From: Cyanodermella asteris
Taxonomy: Eukaryota; Ascomycota; Lecanoromycetes; Ostropales; Stictidaceae
DNA: 64,000 nucleotides
Direction: 5' to 3'
Assembly: GCA_900618795.1 (NCBI GenBank)
Contig: UYJD01000003.1
Coordinates: forward strand, 869,814-933,813
Part shown: positions 1-10,889 of the stretch, piece after piece
How the letters are laid out: every line of letters begins with the position of its first letter
Numbering within the stretch: position 1 is the stretch's first letter
Notes under the pieces: model-generated
Databases searched by the model: none
The model's input: only the letters and a program-made list of their open reading frames with translations
What the model was told of the DNA's origin: nothing
Made by a program: the position numbers and the translations under genes

Positions 1-209
1 CACATTGCGTCTGTGTGGCGGGAGGCACAATCTGGACAGCGCCCAATACGGCGCACTTGCTCGTTGCAAGTGAAGCCATTCCACGCCATGATACAGCGTT
101 GCTGGGCAGGAGTATGTCGATTGGGCACAGTTGCAGTTCCACAGACTGGTGACTCTGGTTGATTCCTCGTGCAAGTGGTTGGCACGTGTCCAGTCGCTTT
201 CGTGGGCAT
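1..209 (-). CDS. Possible 5' end of a cysteine-rich protein gene running off the left edge
   Basis: An open frame starts at an ATG on the minus strand (bases 209-207) and stays open for 69 codons to the window edge. It has six cysteines, two of them in a CPDC pair close to the edge. It would be divergent from the gene starting at 347, with only about 140 bp between the two starts. I recognise no family. A 69-codon open frame can occur by chance, so this is a candidate only; the rest of the gene, if real, lies outside the window. Coding status is inference; the open frame is seen directly. Confidence 0.3.
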   Translation of the reverse strand, partial: MPTKATGHVPTTCTRNQPESPVCGTATVPNRHTPAQQRCIMAWNGFTCNEQVRRIGRCPDCASRHTDAM

Positions 210-346
210 CGAGGCTTGGTCTCAGAAGGAGACAACTGGCGGAGCCATCTCGAACTCCAAAACAAGTACGGTTGCGCTGACAATGTCGTCAAGGTACTCG
301 CTACTCCCCACCTTCACCACCGGAGACCCAGAGCTCTTCCGAGACG

Positions 347-2068
347 ATGTCGCCCATCTATCCCGATCGGCCCATCAAACCTCTTCCTAAACGTCGCCTC
401 AAGGATCGCCTCTCATCCGATGCTGCTGAAACGATCAGTTGGCCTGCCGCACCACCCGCGTCCAATCCCCTTTTCTACCCTTCAACTTACGAGACCAATA
501 ATCAGCAATTTCAGAACAACCTACAAAATGGAGCCGCGCCAGATATCGACAAGGTTCTTATCGAGGCCCAAGCAGAATTCCCTCCCAAAGACGCGCCGTA
601 CGAGTTTCACGGAACGGACCCGATTAGTGACGACGAGTCCGCGAGGCAGGATGGCTATCGATCGCACGCAATTCGTGCCCAGTCCCACTCTGTGACATCG
701 GCGGAGTCGGATCATGGATACGATTCGTTTGAAAATTCCAACAATAAGAAGAAACGGAAGATCCCCATGTCTTCGAATAGCGGGATACTACATCCGTCTT
801 TAGCGGGCATCTCGGCAGACATGGCGAACATGGGCATCTCCAGCCCCGGCGACGGGATAGAATTTGAGGATGCCGGCACACAACAGTACTACGGCCAGGG
901 CTATCCAGCTGTCCCTATATCAGGCACAGGCATCAGCGGAGCCGGTAGAGGTCGATACGGGCGGTCTGGCAGGCGTGACAGTCGAAGTCCACTGAGCACT
1001 TCCGCAAATGCAAGCAATTGGCAGGCCGGCCGGCTGGCAAGCACACGCCAAGTGAGCGGCAAATATTCTGGTAAATGCACTCCTTCCCTCTTGCACCCGC
1101 ACGGCCCAGGTGACTAACTCCTTCCAGCCGAGCTTGTTGGAGAGAGCGGCATCATTTCCCAAGCAATCGCAGACGCAGCAAATTCACCACTATCTCTCGA
1201 CAAAGGACAAGAAAATATAAGCCTCTTAGATCAGCAACAGCAGCGTTCAGCAAAGAAAAATACTCCTGCAGCTCAATTTACATTCAATCTAGACTCGGAA
1301 GCCGCAAAAGGCCCTGCTTGGCCAGGGGACCGGTTGTCAGCATCACAATATCCTTCGCCCCCTCCGCCGCTTCCGCCTCAGCAGATGCCTTCGAACGCGA
1401 AAGGTTACAGCCAAGGCACCCAGACCAGCCCCTCGATGGCTGGTCAAAACCAACAAGGTACCGCTGCGCCTGGGCAGCCACAAGCTGCACCTCCAAAACC
1501 GCGACGACCGGCATCACTCCGTTATAAACATGCGGCACGCCAACGCAAACTCGATCAGGAATACCAGAACCTCCACAACCCACCCAAGCCGCAAGACATC
1601 TGGATTTGCGAATTCTGTGAGTACGAAGCGATCTTTGGCAAACCGCCACGCGCTCTTATCGAGTCGTACGAGAAGAAGGACGCTAGAGAGAGGAGAAAAC
1701 AGGCAGAGAAGAAGCGACTATTGGAAAAGGCCAAAAGCAAGGGGCGCAAGGCGCGTAAGGGCACCAAAGCAACCAAAGCAAACGCTGCTGCTGCCGCCGC
1801 TGGCAATGCCAACAATGCTGCGCCAATTGCCAACGGTCAACAATACCCGCAAGGTTATGCCAACACTGGCCAACCTCCAGACGGCCAGCCGCAGAGCGAT
1901 GAATACTATTCAGACGCGTACGACGACGATGGAGACCCGCCCATATCGACCCCGACACCGTCTAAGATACCAGGGCCTACACACGCACCGTATGGAGCAT
2001 CTCAGCGACCACCGGATGGGCCACGCGCGTTGAACTCGATGATTGAGAATGGGAGGCGAGTGACGTAG
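347..2068 (+). CDS. Conserved fungal protein of unknown function with a CxxC motif
   Basis: Exons 347-1070 and 1128-2068 (57 bp intron, donor GTAAAT, branch CTAAC, acceptor CAG) give 554 residues. The start is chosen because the N-terminus MSPIYPDRPIKPLPKRRLK resembles that of a fungal hypothetical-protein family as I recall it. The protein is mostly low complexity: a Ser/Gln/Pro-rich first half, then a basic Ala/Lys-rich stretch and an acidic tail. The only compact segment is near residues 385-450, with W-I-C-E-F-C (CxxC, about residues 401-404) followed by a highly charged predicted helix. A lone CxxC pair could be half a zinc site or a redox pair. Basic helix plus CxxC suggests nucleic-acid or nuclear association, but this is inference and no function is known to me. 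Confidence 0.8.
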
Positions 2069-3178
2069 GAAATGCTGGCCAAAATTTACAAGAAGGTGGT
2101 ACGAGCATGGAAGCGTAACAACCGGGATGGGAATCTAAACTAGATAAATGTACATTGAATACTCCTCTCTACTCGCCCCGCAGCTCACGTGAAGCGGCAA
2201 TTGCACGCCGCTGGAGAAGAACCCAACGAAGGACCCATCTGGGTACCCAACAAGACACCCAGCCGAGTAAATACCCAAGTACCTAACGGCGTCTCCATTC
2301 AGGTATCTAGTCCAGTGCAAGAAGAGGCTGCCGAGTGCTCAATCCGGTAGTTGTGGAGCAAAGTGAAGGCCAGTGCATGACGACTTGGAACACGCTGGGA
2401 GAAATCGTCATTGCTGAGTCTATTCAAATTTAGTTCATAAGAACCAAGGCATCGTTCTTTTTGAGGCATCGTCGAAGCGGACGTGTGGAAAGGGGAAGTT
2501 CTCATGACGCTGTCAAACCGATCTACTCGAAGAGGCCGGCTGGATTGAGCCGGCCTGTTCACGCCGACCATTCAGCTGGGTCTACTCCCCTCGCCGGATT
2601 ATAGCCCAATCATGATGCTTCAAAACAGGGTATTGTCCGTATCTTCGGTAAGCTGCTCTACCAAGATATTGTTCCACTATCCCACGTGGCCTACCTGTAG
2701 CGCTGTACGAAAAGCGAACACTAATACACGCGTCTGTCATGTCGCGTCTGCTTGCGGACAAAAGACGTTGGCGGAGGGTTGTTAACGCAGCTGTATTCAA
2801 CCGAGAATAAGCGTACCTTCGATCCGCTGAAATTGTTGCAACGCTCATTGTGTATTGTCCCGTTCCACATCAAATGCGGGAGCGGAGTGCGGCCGTCATG
2901 CGTTGCTCCATCCCAAAGTAGGTGTAATCCGTAAGATATGATTGAGTCGAGCGCTAATATGCAGGCAGCACGGGTGAGCTGATCGGACAGTCCTTGCGAA
3001 TTCGCAGTGAACTTGGTCATGTTCTCGGCCGTCCTCCGCTCCGTCCGTCCTTCTGCAATGTGGACTCGAGACACTTTAGTCCTTTATTTCAGAAACACTG
3101 CTCAGACCTCGTAGCTAGACAACTTTGCAGACAAACGGGGAACTTATGCTCGACAACGAACTCACAGTGCAGTCAATC
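2069..3178. other. Intergenic region, 1.1 kb
   Basis: Lies between the gene ending at 2068 and the MFS gene starting at 3179. It holds the 12-bp-period array at 2216-2311. Several short open frames are present, but none has codon bias, splice signals or family resemblance that I can support. Confidence 0.6.
2216..2311. repeat. Degenerate tandem array, 12-bp period (array A)
   Basis: About eight consecutive 12-bp units read as GAAGAACCCAAC, GAAGGACCCATC, TGGGTACCCAAC, AAGACACCCAGC, CGAGTAAATACC, CAAGTACCTAAC, GGCGTCTCCATT and CAGGTATCTAGT. Units are diverged but stay in register with no indels. The reverse complement of the consensus matches that of the arrays at 11638, 20582 and 59847. It begins about 150 bp after the stop codon of the upstream gene. 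Confidence 0.65.
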
Positions 3179-4831
3179 ATGAGCGTCGCAGAGAAACAGA
3201 CCAACATACCAGATCAAACTGGTCAGGCTTCGGTCATGCAGAAAGCCAGTGACAGTACGTTGGCGGAAAGCGAACATGAGAAGTTGGACTCGGAGAATCC
3301 AGATCTCAAAGCTCATGTCGCACCCGATGGTGGAGTGCAAGCCTGGCTTTGCGTTGCTGGGGGATGGTGTTGTTCCTTCTGTTCAACCGGCTTCGTGAAT
3401 GCGTGAGCATGGCCGCTATTCCTTGCGCGAGCAATGACTGACATGGCGTCGCAGCTGTGGTATCTTCCAACTCTACTACGAGACCGATCTTCTGATAAAC
3501 AAATCGACATCTGACATATCGTGGATCGTAACGCTGCAAATTTTCCTCATGTTTGCTCTTGGACCATTCGTCGGAAAGCTGAACGATTTGCTCGGGCCTA
3601 GGTTCATAGTCGCCTCCGCTGCTGTTCTCACGCTCCTAGGGGTGTTCATGATGAGTCTCTGCACGCAATACTGGCAGCTCATGCTCGCGCAGGGCTTGTG
3701 TTTTGGTATCGGCAGTGCGGCGCTGTTCCTTCCACCGATGGCTGCAACTGGACAATGGTTTTCGACGAAGAGAGGCCTTGCATCTGGAATATTGGTGTCA
3801 GGCAGCAGCACCGGTAGGAATGCCGTCGAATCTCAGATATTATTGGCTGATTGTTGCGTCCAGGTGGAATAATCTTCCCCATCATGGTGTCCCGACTTAT
3901 ACGAGACAGGGGGTTTCCAACTGCCATTCGATACACAGGGCTTTGATGGGTATTCTGCTCGTCATTGCAGTCACCTGCATTAGTGCACCATGTCCGCCCA
4001 AGGGCAGAGGCGCAGCCAAGAAATCTGGTGGGGGAAGTCCTCTGGAGGAGCTGGAAAACCTGAAAAGCTGGCCGTGGGCGCTGTTTACCGTTGGCTGTTT
4101 CTTCATCGTGTGAGTCAATTTCGAGGCAAGGCTATCCCACGATCGACTAACACTCGCCTGAGCTGGGGCTTGTTCCAGCCGTTCAACTATCTTCCACTGT
4201 CGATTCAGCTCCAGAATCCAAGCGACCCAATGTCGCTTTACATCATCTCTATCGCCAAGTAAGTCTCAAATAGCCCCTCCGAATTGTAACATGAGCGCTC
4301 GCTGACTTTGCTGTCAAGTGCAGCTTCCCTGCCGGGTCGTATCTTACCAGGCTTGATCTCTGACCGTGTTGGCCAGTTCAATGTCATGGTTGCTGTAGGG
4401 ATTTTCTCTGGTATTTCCATGCTGGCTTACTGGCTGCCTCTCGATATCTACGGCAACAACGAAGCCGGATTGATCGTGTACGCCCTATTGTACGGCTTTT
4501 TGAGCGGTGGGTTTGTGAGTGGTGCTACACCTTGTGTAGTGACATTGAATGACGGCAAGACGGAAGGACTCGGGGTCAAGCTTGGTGCATTTATGTTTAT
4601 CTTCGGACTTGGGTGAGACTCGCATCCGTGCTCAGACTCGATCTATTGCAACTCTTGCTGACTAGGTGTTAAAGCGCCCTTTCTGGGCTTCCAATTTCGG
4701 GTGCGGTCCTGGACGCTGGTAATGGCTTCAAGGGTATAATTGGCTTCTCTGGGGCTTCGATGCTCTTTGGCGGCTTGCTCGTGCTGGGAGCCAGGGTTGC
4801 AAAGGCTGGCTTGAACTTCAAGAAGGCGTGA
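3179..4831 (+). pseudogene. MFS monocarboxylate-type transporter with a frameshift
   Basis: Six exons follow the monocarboxylate transporter family: 3179-3402, 3455-3813, 3864-4109, 4163-4258, 4319-4612 and 4675-4831. The acceptors of introns 4 and 5 are AAG. The N-terminus is hydrophilic, then APDGGVQAW leads into the first membrane segment, as in fungal MCT-like MFS proteins. About 12 segments follow, including the GKLNDLLGPR loop and SGSSTGGIIFPI. In exon 3, near 3936-3948, the frame must move by one base between RYTGL and LMGILLVIAVTC; no intron of usable size fits. The spliced length, 1376 nt, is one short of a codon multiple, which agrees with a single missing base, so the protein would be about 458 residues. 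An upstream in-frame ATG exists at 3146. It faces the Zn2Cys6 gene tail to tail with 76 bp between. A sequencing error is the main alternative. Confidence 0.75.
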
Positions 4832-4907
4832 TCCAGGGAACTATGTATTAATATAATGTTCTGGGGATTGCAATAATCAATTTGTGGATGGTTGCGCTGC
4901 TGAGGCC

Positions 4908-7294
4908 TTAAAGGTCTATGTCTAGAGGCTGAAATCCATGCGCACATGCATCAAGATCCATCGTGCCATCAAGGAATGCTTCAAAGTCGACATTTGCCAA
5001 AAGATTTGAGCTTTCATCATGCGTGTGGCTGGCGTTATCCCCCGGATTCCAGATTTGTGGCGGCGACTTTGTGGGAAACCATTTCCGTTGCACCTTCGTG
5101 TTCAAGGCCTGGATTACTTTCCAGACCCGCTCAGTAGCTGCAGTGCTTCTGAGAGGTCCGCCGCTTTGCGGTAGCATTGCTTCATACGTGCCGATGACTG
5201 ACTCGTACGCCTGTACACAGAGTGACTGGATCTCGGGGCCAACGTCCTGCGGGTCATTGATCATGAGCTCTTTGAGAACATAAATGATGGCGTAAAACTG
5301 AGAGTGCCGTTGAGTATGCCAAAGCAAGGGACGAAACTTCGGATCTTCAAGAACAACTCGAAAGTTACTGAGTAGGTTGATAGCGTTCACCAAAGCCCTG
5401 GAAATTGCGAAAGTCAGTTTCTGGTCAAAAAGGGCTGAAAAGACCTACTGCTGGCGAGCGATAGGCGAGGAACCTTTATCCTGGACGCAACCGCGCAGCT
5501 GTAGCGAGTAATAATTCAACAACGCCTTTTGCTATGCAACCTCGCCAAGCATAATCGTAAAGGCCTGCACTGGATCTGACTTCACGCAGTAACGGAGATG
5601 TCGACGATTGATTCTCTCTTCCATAGAGTCAATCAGCTCTTTTGGGTTGGTCGGCAGGATACCTGACCGAATTTGGTCATATGCGGTTGCTGTCGGACGG
5701 AATGTCGGTGACGTTGGGTCTGATGACAGCTGGCGGGAGCATTCGGATATCTCAAGCCTTACCAGATACATTGTCATATCAGTCACTCTTTGGCGGTCTG
5801 CGGGAAATGTCTGTGTTGAATTCGGGTCAATCTCCGAATCATGCTCAAGTTCTTCGTCGTCGACATTCGAAGGATGCGAAGTTCCGATCCCATCAGGCCA
5901 CATCTTGTGTCGCAAATGCTCTGAGTCAATACCGTGTGCCTCGCAGACTATGAAATCCAGACTGGAAGAAGTTAGCCAATTTTCAAGAGCGCAGCTGCTC
6001 AACTTACTGCAGAATGAGATGCCAGAGACGCCTGCGTCTCTCTACTTCAATGGCACCCATTTTCCGGCCACGAGTCGGTAGAGAGCCGGATTTGGCACGC
6101 TGTGCTAGCGCAAGAGGATCAACGTGAAGTGAAAGTGATTTTGATAGCCTTAATAACGTCCCAGTCAAGGCAAACATGCATGGCAAGTCGACTTCGTGGC
6201 ATATGACAAACTGGAATTTGTTAGCCCTTTCTCTGCACTGCTTACGCATTACTAGAATTTTGACTTGCTGTAAGCAGGCAGAAGGCCGTAATGGAGTTGA
6301 GAGTCGGTCTCTCGAAGATCTTCGCTTGGAGTAATGATTGTTCCGCGGCGTACTTCATCCTGGCCAGATAGACGGGAACGGGAAACGACAGCATGGGTTC
6401 GTGCAGTTCTTGGCAGGCATGGAGGCTTTTCACTGCAGCATACAAGATTGCGAAGACAAGAGATAGGAATCCGCTGTCAATTCTGTCGTTGAGTACGGAT
6501 AACTGATCTCTTGGCGTTGGGATGTCAGCATAATGCGCGTAGTAGCTCTCAAGGTCCGCCGCGAAGGAAGGCTTGTGTATCACACGAGCGACAGGATCAA
6601 CTCGCGCTCGGAAGACATCAAGCAGGTATTGTGTTTCAGTTATTTGCGGCAAATATTCCAACCGGGAAAAGGCAGAATCTGGCTGCGCGAACAGGAATGG
6701 CACCGAAGAGGATGTATCCTGCACATTCAGGTTCGATTGATCCGGCTGGGGTGACTCTGCATCATCCAAAAAGGTTTCAATGTCTTCTTGGTCGGTCTGT
6801 GCAAGCAGTTCGCGCCAATAAGAGCCAACAACATAGCGAGGTTTGCCATCGACAGTGACCGTCACCCCGAGCTTTGTGTCATCCGTAGCGATGTCATTTG
6901 TAGGCGTCGAGGAGTCGTTCTCTGCCGCCTCAGGTCGGGTTATTGAAGTGGCTGAGCTCCAGTCGGGTTTGTTTTGGTTTTGCAAAATCTGCTGAACTAA
7001 GATCTCGAGGTGGGCGAGCCGCTCCTTGATGTCGTTTCCGTCCGAAGACTCTGGCGGAGTGGCTGTATGGCTCGATATTTGAGGTAGAGGTCGCTGAGTT
7101 TCTGTCGATGTATCTCGTGTAGCAACAATGTTCATATACTCACACCTGTGGCCAAGTTTCTGGCATGTCTGGCATCGTGGTCGTTCCCGAGTACATCTGA
7201 TCTTCCGCCTACGACAGTGAAGACAAGAGTTGATCGCCCGTCTGATAAGCTGACCGTCTTGTCCGATCAATTCATCCTGTGTACTTGGAGTCAT
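4908..7294 (-). pseudogene. Zn2Cys6 fungal-specific transcription factor with an in-frame stop
   Basis: Exons (minus strand) 7294-6253, 6191-6008, 5961-5449 and 5397-4908 would encode 742 residues. A canonical CX2CX6CX6CX2CX6C cluster (Cys 24, 27, 34, 41, 44, 51) binds DNA in this family. A middle homology region follows, with ALTGTLLRLSKSLSLHVDP and LWHLILHLDFIVCEAHG as typical segments. In exon 3 a TAG at 5532-5534 interrupts the frame after residue 551. The frame continues sensibly beyond it (QKALLNYYSLQL) into exon 4, so the downstream part is real family sequence. A 42-bp in-frame intron with a poor GTTGCA donor could remove the TAG, but it would also delete a conserved-looking helix. 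The first intron needs a GTAATG donor and AAG acceptor, so its ends are less sure. The start at 7294 is the first ATG in frame. Confidence 0.75.
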
Positions 7295-8240
7295 CCCTGT
7301 TGCGTGACACTCCAATCCTGGATTGTGCGCCAATGGAAGACAGTATGGTGCGTGGTGAGCTTTAGGTCAGGCCAAGGCAAGCGGAAATGTGTCAGGTCCA
7401 GGCTTGTGGGTCGGCCTTTGTCACTTGCAATCTAATATCATCACCAAATGCAACTGGACTAGAGCCAATGTCCCTCTCTAGAAGCTTTACGGTCCGCATT
7501 CCTAAGCTGTGAAAATGTTCGTATTTCCTGTCTACAGGGGGCCTGTCAGCTTATATCGGATTCGACTCCGCGGAGATTAGTACCAAATGCCGAGGCTCGC
7601 GGTGGACAAAAAAAGTGGGTCACCCTGACAAAAGTTATGGGGCGCCCGGCTGCCTAGACCACCTGGAGATTGCACCTGGACCCCAGCGGATGTTGCCCCC
7701 TGTAATCCACTATCGCACCCGGGGCATCAGCTTGGCACCAGAAGTGACCCAGTTTCTTCGTCCATCGCTGCGCACTACCTACCTTCTCGTTCTGATACAC
7801 TTCCAACTCACAAGGATTACCATCCAAGTCCAAAAATCAACCGAATAGATTGATTTAAGCTTGGAGAGCTCACATCAGTTACAACCAGGAGGATGATCGG
7901 ATCATCTTCGCCAGTTTCGACCGATGGCTTTGGACAGTTCAGCAGGGGAATACGTTTGGATTCATTTTTGTGTGACAGATATTCATGGAATGCAATCACC
8001 TCCTTCCTTCCATAACCCAAATCAGTCTCGGGTCTATGCATGATCAGCTGCAAACTTGCCCAGGACGATATTACACCCATGGACGAGAGAAGCGGGCGTA
8101 TTACGCACCTCGGCCGCCCTCGGCCGCCACTTGGTTCCTAGGTAGATATAAACTTGCATGCTCATCGTTCTCGATCGAGACAAAACCTGTCCGTGTGTCG
8201 CCCAGCTTGGCTGCATCAACGCATCGGCGTCTATAGACGA
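7295..8240. other. Divergent promoter region between regulator and racemase
   Basis: About 950 bp separate the two divergent starts. A TATAAA lies at 8147-8152, and a short GC-rich direct repeat (CGGCCGCC copied twice) lies just upstream of it near 8110-8129. No gene seen. Confidence 0.55.
8147..8152 (+). promoter_or_regulatory. TATA-box candidate of the racemase-like gene
   Basis: TATAAA lies 89 bp before the ATG at 8241, a usual distance for fungal promoters. Sequence match only. Confidence 0.4.
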
Positions 8241-9036
8241 ATGAAAGCGAACTCCTTAATGTCCACGATGCCTACAGCCGAGAAACAGATACACATCCGC
8301 CTCATCGCCCCGGTGGACCCGAAACGGTCATCGAACACCCGAGAAGCTAGCAACGCTGACTGACCGCCCCGACGTCACCGTCTCCCACGTTTTTGTGCCG
8401 ACGGGCCCTCCCTCGATCGAGTCGTTTACCGACGAAATCGCCGCCGCGCCCAGTATGATCTCGGAATCCAAGCGCGCCCAGGCCGATGGCGTGGACGCAA
8501 TCGTCAACGACTGCCTGGGCGATCCCTTCCTCGGAGCGATGCGAGAGAACGTTGATATTCCCGTCGTCGGGCCGGGCGAGGTGACGATGAGAGAGGCCCA
8601 TTCGATCGGCAAATTTGGTGTCGTCAGCATCTCGACGCTGGTTGAGCGCATTTTTACGAGAGAACAGGGGACGTGGAGGGTGACCGATCGGATGGTCCCT
8701 ATCAGATTCATCGATTTCGCTATTGCGGAGTTGATTCACCACCAGGAAGAGGTGAAAGAGCGGATCTTTCGTGAGGCGCTCAAGCTGGTGCAGGAAGATG
8801 GAATTGAGGCACTGATTATGGGTTGTACGGGGTTTTTCGGGCTGGCAGGCGAGGTGGAAAAGAAGTTGGAGGCGTTGGGACACGATGTTTGTGTGCTTGA
8901 TCCATTACCAGAAGCGGTCCGCCGGGCAGTTGAAATTGTGGAGAAAGGAGAAAGCCATAGCAAGAAGACTTACAGGTATCCCAAGAACGAATATACGAGG
9001 ATGGAAATGATCCTTGACAGGAAAGGAGATGCGTGA
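8241..9036 (+). pseudogene. Asp/Glu (hydantoin) racemase-family protein, frameshifted
   Basis: No intron is visible. The first frame, from ATG 8241 (others at 8259 and 8268), contains IRLIAPVDPKRSSNT, the usual N-terminal strand of the Asp/Glu/hydantoin racemase fold. It then meets a stop near 8360. From about 8345 the next frame carries the rest of the enzyme: GPPSIESF, IVNDCLGDPFL (about residue 90), VVGPGEVTMREA and IMGCTGFFGL (about residue 194). The two Cys are the catalytic pair of this family. The length of 796 nt is one more than a codon multiple, which fits one extra base near 8338-8345. The IESF/GDP/GPGE style is closer to bacterial racemases than to the common fungal ones as I remember them, so transfer is possible. 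Without the N-terminal frame, the first in-frame ATG is internal (8455). It is convergent with the subtilisin gene. Confidence 0.7.
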
Positions 9037-9295
9037 TACTGGAAAAGACTAGTGGGTGTGTAAATTGCCGGCGTTGAAGGTAACCCTTCCGAGCGAGCAA
9101 CAAGTTCATCACGATTTGACACAATCAATGCTTTGACAGTAGATGGTATTTCGGGTGTAAGTATGCAGCAATCAATCACCTTATCCATTCCCCTGGTTCC
9201 AAGCAACGCCTTACGATGCTGTGTCTAGACCGTCCATAATCGGCCACCGTCGGATTGTCTGTTCCACAGACACCAAATATCGTAATATGACACAT

Positions 9296-10889
9296 TTACA
9301 TGGCCTTCTCGAGCAAGTTGTGGAACTCAGCCTTGAGCTCCTCAAGCTCGGAGTCGACAAAGTCCTCAAGCTCGTGAAGCTTGTCCATGGCGGACTCAGT
9401 GACGGGCTTGCTGGCAGTCTTCTTGTTGTAGGCGTAGCCCTCCTCGACGATGGAAGTGAAGTTGGACTTTCCGCCACCGTTCCAGGCGAGAATGTTGGTG
9501 GTGCTGGAGGGAACGTCAGAGAGAGCACCGGGGGTGGCAATCTTGATGATGTGCTTCTTGAGGGTGCCAGGGGTGATGTCGGCAACAGCGTAGCCGGAGT
9601 CCTTGGCGGGCTGGAGAGAAAGGAAGTAGGCAAGGAGACCAGCAATGTGGGGAGAGGCCATCGAGGTACCAGAGATGGTGTTGGTGGCGTACTTGGAGCC
9701 GATCCAGGTCGACTCAATGTTCAGACCGGGGGCGAAGATGTCGTTGCACTTGCCGAAGTTGGAGAAGTAGGCACGCTCGTCGGCGAGAGTGGAGGCACCG
9801 ACGGTGACGGCCTTCTCGGCGGCAGCTGGGGAGTAGTTGCAAGAGTCGGCATTGTCGTTACCGGCAGCAACAGCAAAGTGGATACCGGCGTCGACAGCGG
9901 CGTTGACAGCGAGGTCGAGAGTCCTCGACTTTCCGCCACCCAAGCTCATGTTGGCAGTGCTGCCCTTGAACTTCTTGTCCTTGCCGTCCTTGGCAGCCTT
10001 GACCTTCTTGCTGTGGGAGATGGCAGCGTGCTCGACACCCTTGACGACATCGGACATGGAACCGGAACCGTTGCTGCGGAGCACCTTGATGGCGTAGACG
10101 TTGGCCTTCTTGGCGACACCGTATTTCTTGCCGGCAACGGTGCCGGAGCAGTGAGTTCCGTGTCCGTTGCCATCCTCGTCAGCATCACCCTGGGGAATCG
10201 TCTTGCCCCAGTGAGCTCGACCCTCAAAGTCAACGTGGTCGACGTTGGTGCCGGTGTCGATGACATAGACGTCAACGCCCTCACCGCCGTCCTCGGAGTA
10301 GAGGTACTTGTTGAAGGTGCCGAAGCTCAAGCTGTCGCGGTGCGAGATACGGGCAAGACCCCAGGGGGCGTTCTTCTCGACAGAACCCTCGTCTTTCTTG
10401 TCCTTCATGGTGTGAACGATCGAATCGCGCTCGACCCACGCAACCTGTTGATGGTCAGTTTACCAGGTCCGGTATAGATGCCTGCCAGGTGTGGCACGTG
10501 CTTGTTGAGCAAGTACTTACGTCTGGATGCCGGCGGACCTGCTCAACGACCTCGTCGTCAAAGTGACCCGAGTAGCCGGTGAGCTGGCCCGGAATGTGGA
10601 ATGTGTGCTTCAAGCCCTCGTAGATGTCATCAATCAGAGGGATCTCGGAGCGCTTGCGGAGCTCCATGCGGTACTCCTCGGTGTCTTGGTGGAGCTTCTG
10701 CACCCACTCGTGGTGGACTGAGGCGTCCTCGTGCGACACATGGTCCTTGAAAACGACCATATACGAGTTTGGGATGGCCTCTGCGTTCATCGAGCCATGG
10801 AGAGGAGCCGCTTCATTGTGGATGGAGTCGACCACGATGGGCGAGGCGGCGGCCAGAACAGGCAGCAACGAGGTGGAAAGGAGCTTCAT
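9296..10889 (-). CDS. Vacuolar subtilisin-like serine protease (peptidase S8)
   Basis: Exons 10889-10521 and 10444-9296 (76 bp intron, GTAAGT donor) give 505 residues. Residues 1-16 form a signal peptide. An I9 inhibitor propeptide (SYMVVFKDHVS to about residue 123) comes before the S8 catalytic domain. Catalytic residues are Asp186 (VYVIDTGT), His218 (GHGTHCSG) and Ser384 (SGTSMASPH). An acidic helical tail rich in Glu/Leu ends the protein. The architecture matches the fungal vacuolar protease known as Alp2/PepC and as the allergen group Asp f 18/Cla h 9, which processes vacuolar hydrolases and takes part in autophagic turnover. Codon use is strongly C/G-ending, as in highly expressed genes; this also opens a long antisense frame. 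It is divergent from the BEACH gene and looks intact. Confidence 0.93.

Noticed and set aside
3814-3863. Read-through of the second MFS intron instead of splicing
   Set aside because: Splicing at GTAGGA...CAG restores the conserved STGGIIFPI segment; read-through does not.
9221-10477. 418-codon open frame on the plus strand, opposite the subtilisin gene
   Set aside because: It is antisense to a clear protease gene with strong C-ending codon bias, which leaves the opposite strand free of stops. Its sequence is Val/Gly/Leu-rich with no domain and has no ATG context of its own.
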